Shown here piece after piece: positions 56,843-64,000 of a stretch of 64,000 nucleotides of DNA (the stretch's first letter is position 1; every line of letters begins with the position of its first letter). A model generated the notes under the pieces. That model was not told where the DNA came from. It made no database searches and worked only from the letters and a program-made list of their open reading frames with translations. The stretch covers positions 434,001-498,000 of the forward strand of contig OW568863.1 of assembly GCA_938743325.2 (NCBI GenBank), written 5' to 3'. This stretch comes from Pycnococcus provasolii. Lineage: Eukaryota > Chlorophyta > Pseudoscourfieldiophyceae > Pseudoscourfieldiales > Pycnococcaceae. The position numbers were made by a program, and so were the translations under genes.

Positions 56843-59650
56843 CTACCCGTTACACGTGCTGCGAGAGTGGCCTCTACGCGGCTGACCACATTTTTTACAA
56901 TACAACACGCGCTGCGCCGTAGGAGGAGGAGGCGGCATTGGTTGCCGCGGCCCGCTACCGGCGGCAGACAGCCAACTATAATCTGGCATTGGTTGTTGTG
57001 TTATACCACGATTCATCGGCAGCGGCGGTGGCACTAGGCCTGTTTGAAATGAGTGGATGTAATTAGGAGGCAATAGAGGCCCCACCTGAGCCGCGATTGC
57101 CTCGCTCACCATCTTCGATTCATGGTACTTTTTTAGATGATCTGATGTCTTCGTCGTGTATTTTTGCGGATTCGTGAATGCAATGTTATTCCATGTCTGC
57201 CTGAAGCTCTTGTAGTCGACGTTGTTGTTGTTGGTCTTGAAAGCCGGCAGGAGTCTTTCGAAGAGAATGTCCTCCTCCGAATGATTCGCAGCAGGGTGGC
57301 CAAACGATCTCTCGACGTGCTTCGCTGCCATGGATCGCCGCGCCGCCTCATGTTCTGTAGCATTTTCCCGTTTTCGTTTTGACACGCTGCTAGACGACTT
57401 GCCTACGGTAGTAGGACTAGCAGCAGCGGCTGCGGCGGATGTCAACTCCTTCCGTGCCTCAGCTCCCGCTCGCCGAGCCGTTGCCGCTGCTCCAACGAAT
57501 ACGTCATCGTCGTCGAGTTCGTCGAGGTCCAGATCATCTAGTTCTTCGGGCGTCAACGCAGGTGGTGACGGAGGATCCGCAGATGGTGACGGTGGATCCG
57601 CAGATGGTGGTGCGGGAAGCAGATCGCGAATCTCGTCTAGAATATCACCTGGGATTCCTTTGTAGTCATCGTCATCATGTTGGTCCACTGTTAGCCACTC
57701 GGAAAGATCACGCCACGTTTCATCCGCCTCGGCGCTGACGAATCCGTAATCCTCCTCCTTCACTGCATCTACGTCTTCTTGTGAAGGCGTCACATGCGCA
57801 GGAAACGGAAGCCGTCCATTGCTCAACGTCCCAGCAATCCGATTCGCCTCGTCGCGCAGCCAAGGCTGCGCGACGCCACGCTCGACAGCATCCTCGCCAA
57901 ACTCACGGCGAGATCGCAACGTGAAAGCAAAATTAAAGTCGAGGATTTTGGCTGCCGCAAAACGTGGCGAATGATTCGGTGCATCGCGCAGGCACTTGTG
58001 CAAGTGTGGGTGATAGCCTTCCAACATAGAAGATGTGCTGAAGATGCGGCGGTACTGTGGTAACTCTCCAAAAAGCTTCGTCTTTAGAACGAGATGGTGG
58101 TCTGCCCCCTGCGGGTCACTCATGTAACCCTTGGCTGCTAGAGCTGCCAATTTCTTCATCTCCACCACTGTATCTTCCGTAATCAACATGCCGATGAGAG
58201 GCACGGTCGTGTCCGCCGCCTGCCACTTCGCCAACACCTTTTCGATGAAGGCAGAAGTTTCGTGTGGGTTTCGCGTGTGCTTTCGCACAGCTCTAGACCG
58301 CCGTACTTCTGTGATACTCAAGCCAGTCTTTTTCCCTTTTGCTTTGAAGAAGGCGTTGACGCGCTGGATGTCACCCTGATTCACGACGTAGAAGGCTGTG
58401 GTTAGATCGCTCATAAACGCTTGTGTCATCGGATGACGCGGTGCAAGCGTATGCAACGTCCTCCGTTGGCCATGTGTTATGTCGAGTCGTACTCCGTACC
58501 CAGTTGCGACTGATGGTATTGCCTCTCGCAAAATTTTTTCAGAAATCTCTACGTCGTCAACTGTTATGCCCAACACTGGCCTACCTTGCGTTGCACGGCG
58601 GACTCCAAAGTCGCGCAGCTTGTGCCACAAATCATGCAGACTCTTTGTGCGCGCCATCCACTGGCGCACCGGCGCGCCAAATTCAGAGAACATTGTGAGT
58701 ATGCCAGCCAATACTTTGTCACCCACCAGGCGTATATGCTTCGACTCGTCAAAAGTCATATCGAACTGGAACACTTGTCCAGGTTGATTCATCACATAAC
58801 CAAGCTTGTAGTCTTTCTCGGAGTCATGTATGAAGAGGTAAGCTTCCTTGATCCACTGCGGTGATGCCAATCTGCGCGGCGCAAAGACTTCTTCGTAACT
58901 AGCAGGCGTACTCGTCTTCTCCGCAGACGTGGTCGTTGTCCAATATTGTCCCAATTTTGTTTGTGATGAGTTCTGTTTTGATGCGTGATTGAAATGGTGC
59001 AGGTACATTGCGTAAGCCTCGGCTGCGCCATCCAGGGCTGTGCGGCGGATGTGGTCGGAGACTTCGACGAGCGTGCCTTGAGGCACAGCAGCGCGGACGA
59101 AGTCCGCCAGGTCTCGCCCGACCAGCGTCTTGTCGTAGCAGCTTGTCCTCAAAGCCGGATATGACGACGACACGTGCGGAGGTAGCTCACTCATGAAGAT
59201 TGCGTCATCACTAAACCAGCTCGCGCCTTTCTTAGCCTTCTTCTCCCCCTTGCTCTTTGAGCACTCTTTGCACTTCCATCTACGCCTTGCCACGTAGCTC
59301 TGCCTCGCACCAACGTGTCGAATTGTCAACACGGCATCTTCAGGCCACCCATCAGAAACAAGCGTGTTTTTGCCTCCACACAACGGGCACTTCGGCCGCG
59401 GCACGCCGAAGAACGTCTGTGCGCACCACAAATGACACACCAAGGGCGCACCCGCAGCTCCCGCCGCGTACGCATACGCGTCTGGTTCTTCGGACAACAC
59501 CGGACTCGGCATCAAGGTGGCCGGCACGGGCCATGTCCGCCTATCTACGGCGTTGCCAGGTTGCGGAATGGAGCTCCGAATCTCCTTAAGGCGCTCAATG
59601 ACGTACTTGGGCGTAGAAGGCGGAAGCTCGGAGCTCGAGGTCGCGGCCAT
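56843..59650 (-). CDS. DUF6729-like zinc-ribbon DDE transposase
   Basis: The 935-residue frame is uninterrupted. It begins with a zinc-binding region (CHLWC at 72-76, KCPLCGGK at 88-94, KCKEC at 127-130) resembling the DUF6729 domain found in transposon proteins of algae and animals. The catalytic fold follows: Asp297 in QVFQFDMTFDESKHI, Asp365/366 in PVLGITVDDVEIS and Glu544 in SSMLEGYHPHLHK, a reasonable DDE spacing with the expected His after the Glu. A third part (after 660) is acidic and Pro-rich; a helical domain of about 90 residues and a C-terminal zinc knuckle (YCKKCGQPRRGHSRSTC) end it. Superfamily not certain. Codon use resembles host genes, and the lack of breaks suggests recent activity. 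Confidence 0.75.
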   Translation of the reverse strand: MAATSSSELPPSTPKYVIERLKEIRSSIPQPGNAVDRRTWPVPATLMPSPVLSEEPDAYAYAAGAAGAPLVCHLWCAQTFFGVPRPKCPLCGGKNTLVSDGWPEDAVLTIRHVGARQSYVARRRWKCKECSKSKGEKKAKKGASWFSDDAIFMSELPPHVSSSYPALRTSCYDKTLVGRDLADFVRAAVPQGTLVEVSDHIRRTALDGAAEAYAMYLHHFNHASKQNSSQTKLGQYWTTTTSAEKTSTPASYEEVFAPRRLASPQWIKEAYLFIHDSEKDYKLGYVMNQPGQVFQFDMTFDESKHIRLVGDKVLAGILTMFSEFGAPVRQWMARTKSLHDLWHKLRDFGVRRATQGRPVLGITVDDVEISEKILREAIPSVATGYGVRLDITHGQRRTLHTLAPRHPMTQAFMSDLTTAFYVVNQGDIQRVNAFFKAKGKKTGLSITEVRRSRAVRKHTRNPHETSAFIEKVLAKWQAADTTVPLIGMLITEDTVVEMKKLAALAAKGYMSDPQGADHHLVLKTKLFGELPQYRRIFSTSSMLEGYHPHLHKCLRDAPNHSPRFAAAKILDFNFAFTLRSRREFGEDAVERGVAQPWLRDEANRIAGTLSNGRLPFPAHVTPSQEDVDAVKEEDYGFVSAEADETWRDLSEWLTVDQHDDDDYKGIPGDILDEIRDLLPAPPSADPPSPSADPPSPPALTPEELDDLDLDELDDDDVFVGAAATARRAGAEARKELTSAAAAAASPTTVGKSSSSVSKRKRENATEHEAARRSMAAKHVERSFGHPAANHSEEDILFERLLPAFKTNNNNVDYKSFRQTWNNIAFTNPQKYTTKTSDHLKKYHESKMVSEAIAAQVGPLLPPNYIHSFQTGLVPPPLPMNRGITQQPMPDYSWLSAAGSGPRQPMPPPPPTAQRVLYCKKCGQPRRGHSRSTCNG

Positions 59651-59663
59651 AGAGAATGAATGA

Positions 59664-59943
59664 GACTCTGAGAATGAATGAGACTCTGAGAGTCGTTAAT
59701 GGTCGTGTCTAAAGGGAGGGGCGACGTTCGCGAAGAGTAGTCCCGAGAGTACTCTGAGAGTACTCTCAGAGTACTCTCAGAGTCAACCTTAGTCGCGCCT
59801 ACAGGTCGGGGCGACTCTGAGAGTCGAAATGGTCGTGGCACTCCACTGTATCCCTGACTCTCAGAGTCCTCTCAGAGTCAGAAAGGTCGTAGGAAAACAA
59901 CGGGGAGGATTCTGAGAGTCATTCTGGAGGGACTCTGAGAGTC
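59664..59943. repeat. Array of GACTCTGAGAGTC palindromes in front of the transposase
   Basis: About ten copies or half-copies of GACTCTGAGAGTC/ACTCTCAGAGT in 280 bp. In at least four cases (59682, 59813, 59869, 59931) the palindrome is followed after 5-6 mostly A/T bases by (G)GTCG(T/A). The array begins 14 bp upstream of the transposase ATG. Confidence 0.85.
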
Positions 59944-60525
59944 AGAAAAGTCGAGGGGAAAGGTCCAGAGCCCTCCCCGAGACCCCGTGATACCCGGAGA
60001 GGGAGCTCCCCTGGCAGCCTGGGGTGTGATTTGGCGCCAAATATTTTCTTTCCCCTTTTGGCAACCCGGAGAGTTGCAGAAACAAAAGGGGGGCCTCGTG
60101 AAGTTCGATCTGTCAATCTCTATGCGGTTTTCTTCGACCAAAGAAAGTCCCCTTGGGCTTTTCCCCTTAGTGGTAGGAATAAACCCACCACTTGGGGCCT
60201 TGGGGGAGGCTTTTAGCTTAAGCTTTTTTCAACGCCATCACGCCCTCCCTCCTTTCTTCGCATCAATATCAATCACAATCAGCGCACGTTTGGTATCGTA
60301 TCGTATCGTGGTATCGTGGTATCGTGGTGTGTCCTCAGGTAGTTCTCATAAGTGGTTCACCTTGCAAAGGCGTGTGTGTGTGTGCGTGCGTGTGTGTGTG
60401 CGTGTCCTTGCCTTAAGGGGCATCAGCATCAGCGTGTGTGTGTGTGTGTGTTTCTACTCATCTACAGGCGCACTTAAGTGTACCCACTGTTCTTGCACTT
60501 TTGCTTGGTACCAAGATTCACGGAG
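59944..60525. other. Transposon flank and Sfi1-like gene leader
   Basis: Contains CCCGGAGAG twice (59994, 60066), the GGCGCCAAATATTTTC segment (60034), GTATC repeats (60292-60327), and GT-rich microsatellites at 60370-60402 and 60435-60452. No RNA gene or coding frame could be supported here. Confidence 0.45.
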
Positions 60526-63500
60526 ATGGACTTGCACCACCTTGGACTAATCTCTGGGGCGCCAGAGAGGAGTAGTAGGACCATCGTGGGCTCTGGTGGT
60601 GCTGGTGGTGAGGGCAAGTTCTATGGGATCACACCTGGTGGTGGTGATGAAGACGATGATGGCGGCCTGAACTCGGCGGCAAAGCAGCCACAAAAGAAAG
60701 CACAAAAACAGCTCTTCATCACCGAAAATATTCCAGCAAACGACTCGAGGATGACACCACCACAGTCACAGTCACAGCCACTCATCAAGGCGTCTGAGCT
60801 CGCACGCATGCTCCCAAGAAACAACGCGACGACAAACAACAACACAGGGTACTACACGCAGGCGCAAAACATACACCACTGCGACGATCATAACCATAAC
60901 CATAACAAAGCAGCAGAAGAGCAAGACCACGACGACGACGCCCTCGCGCGCCTGCGTGCACTCAGCAGGCACATCGAGCGAAGCAACGAAGCTGCACCGC
61001 CGTTGAAAGTGCTCGCAGAAAGAAACAAGATGACGACGCGTGCACCATCTCTCGCAGACGCTTTGGTCGTGCCCATCAAGGGGCGACGGGCGTATGGACA
61101 GTCACCCGCAACGTTTCCATTTAGCAGTACGCCGGAGGACCTCACCATCCTCGGACACAGCGCATTCACGGGCAACGACGACATCAACTCGTCGCCAAGT
61201 CGCGCGGCAAGACTTGCAACCATCGCAAGGCGAAAACATAGGAAGAAACTCGCTCGCATCGTTGCTGACCAGTGGATGAGCGTCGCGGCCGAGCGCCTCA
61301 ACACCCTTAAGGCGAAAACGCACCACGTCGCCACGCAGAGAAAGCGCGCGTGGCGCACGTGGCGACGCGCCGTCGGAGAGGCTGAAAACGCCGCCGCACG
61401 CGCAGGACTGTTCGTCGCTATGGCGGAACACCAGGCGGCGGCACGAGCACTTTGCGCGTGGAGAAATCACTCCGCGGCGTGTGCGCACCGCAGGTTTGCC
61501 GTCATGCGCGAGGCAGTTCGCTCGTGGTGCATCGCGGCCAACGACGCCGCACAACACCGCATTCTCAGCGCCAAGGCGCGTGCGCATTACCGCCTCGTGG
61601 TGATGCTCGGGGGTGCGATGCTTCACTGGCGCATGTACATGCACCGCGTCATCATCGAGGAACATCGCGATGCGCGAGCAGGCCGTCACGCCGAGATGGC
61701 AACCTACCGTATGACGCTCGCGGCGTGGAAAGGACTTCTCGCGTACGAGCGAAACACGCGGCACAGGCGGCGCGTGCTTGAGCACACGAGGCGACTCGGC
61801 CTGCTGCGCGTGGCTCTGTTCCAGGGGTTTCGGGTGAATGTCGACATATCGCGCGCCGATAGCACAAAGCGCCTGCAAGCCGCGCGGCTTCACGCGAACT
61901 GGACAAGAAAGCGCGCATGGATTGCGTGGCGCGTTGCGGCGGCAAGCAGCGCTGGCCGTGCTGCACTTGCATCCGCAGCACTTGCCACAGCTGTGCGCCG
62001 TGTGCGCATCGGAATGCTCCTCGGCGCGTGGTCTGCCACAAGGGGCCAGACTGCGGTGCAGACGGCAAAGCTGGAGTTGGCACGCAGGCGGCGCTGCATG
62101 ACGATCCTCGCGACAGCGCTGCTATGCTGGGTGCAGCAGAATGCGCAAGCCGTGCGCATTCAGATTTTTGTCGCGACCACGGCTACACGCTTCGTGAGCC
62201 GAGATGCACTTTGCACGTGGCGCCGACGCGTCGCGCGCGAGGCTGCTCGTGCAATCGACGAGCGTGCCGAGTGGGCATACGACTTTGTCTTCCGCCGCCG
62301 CCTCACCCTAGCCTGGCGGGAGGCGGCACACAGGGCAGCATGCCTGGGCGATGCTGAGGACATGGCATTCACCAGGCGCGTTGCGCGAACTCGACGCGCA
62401 GTGTTGACTGCATGGCAAGCGCGAGCGAAGGCCATCTTCGAGTCGCATGAGAAGTCGGAGCGCGCACGCGATCACCTTCGCGCCAAGCTTCTGCGTCGCT
62501 TCATGCTAAAGTACTGGCTCGACGATGGTGTGTACGGTCGCCTTCGCGCAGAGGCAGCCTTTGCTCACAGCCGCCGTCGGCAGCTTGCACTCGGGTTGGG
62601 CAGTTGGCGGTCGTTCGCTGAGTCGTGCTTGCAAAGGGCTGAGGCACACCGCGCTTCACGCCGGCATCACTACCTCATGACTTTGTGCGCATGCCTTATT
62701 CGATGGCGCTCACTGATTCGTGCTCGCGACGCCCGTGTCGCTCTGCTCGCGCGGGCAGCGGTCACATCGCGAGAGCGGCACCTTCGCCGAGCGCTTGCGA
62801 CTTGGCGCGGTCCGTTTCTCGCGTGGTGTCGGCACACGCACGCTCTGCTCGGCGATGCGGCATGTTTCTGGAAAGCGCATCGCCTGTGGGATGCGCTAGC
62901 GTCTTGGCGTGCAGCCTCTGCGCTGGCTGCGAGAGCGCGTGCACGCGAATCGGAGGCGCGCAGGCACCGCAACCTGGCGCTCTCGGGGGCAGCTTTCGAC
63001 GCTATGCTGGCTCACGCCGCGATGAGGGCATCTCAGCGAAGCGCGGAGGACAGCAAGGTTCTCGCGGCGGTGGATCGCCTCAACTCGTCTGCAAAGCGCC
63101 GCATATTCGAGACATGGATGGACGCACATGCCGTGCTTGTCATTCACGGATTCCGCGAGGCACAGGCAGTTGCGTTCGCAAGGCATCGATTCGGCACCAA
63201 GGTGCTAGCAGCATGGTGCCAGGCTTCCTCTGAGTCAGCATCGCGAGGACGTGCGCTCGACGCCGCGATCATCTGGTGGAGAGGGCGGCTGATGACTGTG
63301 GCCCTTCGCGAGGCATTTAAGGCAAATCGCGCCGTGTCGATCTGGCGTCGACGGTGGACACACGCTGCACTGCAGCATGCGCGACGCGCGCTAATTTTGC
63401 GAGGTCTACGCGCTTGGACATACTACGCACTCACCTACCGCGCGCGCAAGCGCGAGATGCTTGCCGAGGCGTCAGCCATGCATCGTGCGGAGCTGCAGCA

Positions 63501-64000
63501 TGTTGCGCTCAATATGCTCCTAGTGGAGGGCATGCGGCGCAAGGCGGCACGCATGCAGGAAGCCGTGCATGCGACGGCCCAGCGCACCGCCGCGCGCCTG
63601 CAGCTGGCTGCACGCTTTGCACGGCGATGGAGGAGAACTGTGCGAGACAGGAAGAGTTCCACATCCTATCGGGTTGGTGTTGTTGGCAGCTCAGAGCTTG
63701 CCTTCGACCTGCCACCCGCCGTTCCGAGAAGTGAGATGTCCACACCGGTGCTGGCGACGACGTATCATCTCCCCGACCACCCTGCTCCGGCACTCGTTGC
63801 CATTCCATCGACATCGCGACCGCCGCCACGCAAGCCTCGCCTCGTGTACGACGAGGATGAGGATCACCATACGATGGTGGTTGAGCCGGCACCGCAAGCT
63901 GCTGCTGCCGCAGCACCATCACCACCACCAGCGCCGCCGCCACCACCACCTGCTGCTGCTGCTGCTGCTGCTGCCACGGTGCTCACAACTCCTCCCCCTG
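60526..64000 (+). CDS. Sfi1-like centrin-binding repeat protein, 3' end beyond window
   Basis: An ATG at 60526 opens a frame with no stop through the last base (1158 codons seen). After a low-complexity N-terminus (about 170 residues, Gln/Asn/His-rich), residues about 230-1050 are an unbroken series of about twenty helical repeats of 25-40 residues, each with a Trp followed by Arg/Lys: KRAWRTWRRAV, ALCAWRNHSA, AMLHWRMYM, TLAAWKGLL, ALCTWRRRV, LTLAWREAA, AVLTAWQAR, LGSWRSFA, ALATWRGPF, ALASWRAAS, VSIWRRRWT. This is the Sfi1 pattern, long helices that bind one centrin per repeat in spindle poles, basal bodies and striated fibres. Pro/Ala-rich sequence follows at the edge. The match is to repeat style only; IQ-rich ciliary or other coiled proteins remain possible. 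Confidence 0.65.
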   Translation, partial: MDLHHLGLISGAPERSSRTIVGSGGAGGEGKFYGITPGGGDEDDDGGLNSAAKQPQKKAQKQLFITENIPANDSRMTPPQSQSQPLIKASELARMLPRNNATTNNNTGYYTQAQNIHHCDDHNHNHNKAAEEQDHDDDALARLRALSRHIERSNEAAPPLKVLAERNKMTTRAPSLADALVVPIKGRRAYGQSPATFPFSSTPEDLTILGHSAFTGNDDINSSPSRAARLATIARRKHRKKLARIVADQWMSVAAERLNTLKAKTHHVATQRKRAWRTWRRAVGEAENAAARAGLFVAMAEHQAAARALCAWRNHSAACAHRRFAVMREAVRSWCIAANDAAQHRILSAKARAHYRLVVMLGGAMLHWRMYMHRVIIEEHRDARAGRHAEMATYRMTLAAWKGLLAYERNTRHRRRVLEHTRRLGLLRVALFQGFRVNVDISRADSTKRLQAARLHANWTRKRAWIAWRVAAASSAGRAALASAALATAVRRVRIGMLLGAWSATRGQTAVQTAKLELARRRRCMTILATALLCWVQQNAQAVRIQIFVATTATRFVSRDALCTWRRRVAREAARAIDERAEWAYDFVFRRRLTLAWREAAHRAACLGDAEDMAFTRRVARTRRAVLTAWQARAKAIFESHEKSERARDHLRAKLLRRFMLKYWLDDGVYGRLRAEAAFAHSRRRQLALGLGSWRSFAESCLQRAEAHRASRRHHYLMTLCACLIRWRSLIRARDARVALLARAAVTSRERHLRRALATWRGPFLAWCRHTHALLGDAACFWKAHRLWDALASWRAASALAARARARESEARRHRNLALSGAAFDAMLAHAAMRASQRSAEDSKVLAAVDRLNSSAKRRIFETWMDAHAVLVIHGFREAQAVAFARHRFGTKVLAAWCQASSESASRGRALDAAIIWWRGRLMTVALREAFKANRAVSIWRRRWTHAALQHARRALILRGLRAWTYYALTYRARKREMLAEASAMHRAELQHVALNMLLVEGMRRKAARMQEAVHATAQRTAARLQLAARFARRWRRTVRDRKSSTSYRVGVVGSSELAFDLPPAVPRSEMSTPVLATTYHLPDHPAPALVAIPSTSRPPPRKPRLVYDEDEDHHTMVVEPAPQAAAAAAPSPPPAPPPPPPAAAAAAAATVLTTPPP

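Overview
The window looks like a nuclear contig from a unicellular, plastid-bearing and ciliated eukaryote, most probably a green alga (prasinophyte-like chlorophyte; the exact taxon cannot be fixed from the sequence). Plastid and green-lineage signs are a DPE2-type glucanotransferase with starch-binding domains, a plastid fibrillin, and a DUF3593/DUF2499 (Ycf49-like) plastid membrane protein. Cilium signs are an outer-arm dynein intermediate chain, a CFAP73/CCDC42 protein and an Sfi1-like centrin-binding protein. TGTAA, the poly(A) signal known from green algae, lies just behind or across the stop codon of about sixteen genes. Genes are dense (about 28 in 64 kb), mostly intronless and GC-rich at third positions, which produces many long antisense open frames.

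Layout. 1-5 kb: start of a secreted protein, an EamA/DMT transporter, and a fragmented mobile element bracketed by identical 89-bp repeats. 5-13 kb: a CmcJ-like oxidase fused to a glutathione S-transferase, an aprataxin with a P-loop kinase, a JmjC/nucleotidyltransferase fusion, and an MT-A70-like protein lacking DPPW. 14-28 kb: a very large CD36-like receptor, FIGL1 AAA ATPase, fibrillin, an ankyrin/ARM protein and a CPW-WPC secreted protein. 27-39 kb: a divergent ciliary pair (CFAP73/DNAI1), a zinc-ribbon protein, prefoldin 5, an ankyrin-RING E3, an S9 peptidase and an N-terminal methyltransferase. 39-50 kb: DPE2, RCC1-like, RING E3, TPRA1-like 7TM protein, and a divergent ribosomal protein pair (P2/eL33). 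50-56 kb: organelle-targeted proteins, an F-box/kelch protein, the Ycf49-like protein and DPM1. 56-60 kb: a DNA transposon with a DUF6729-like transposase and an array of palindromes in front of it. 60.5 kb to the end: the Sfi1-like protein, open to the window edge.

Three introns can be placed from protein continuity: one each in the two ribosomal protein genes, immediately after the first codons, and one near the 3' end of the S9 peptidase gene. The most striking pattern is that short TTAGGG (telomere-type) arrays sit roughly 70-280 bp upstream of about a dozen start codons, mostly with the G-rich strand on the coding strand. This suggests a recurrent promoter element rather than random telomere debris. 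Both left and right edge genes are truncated by the window.
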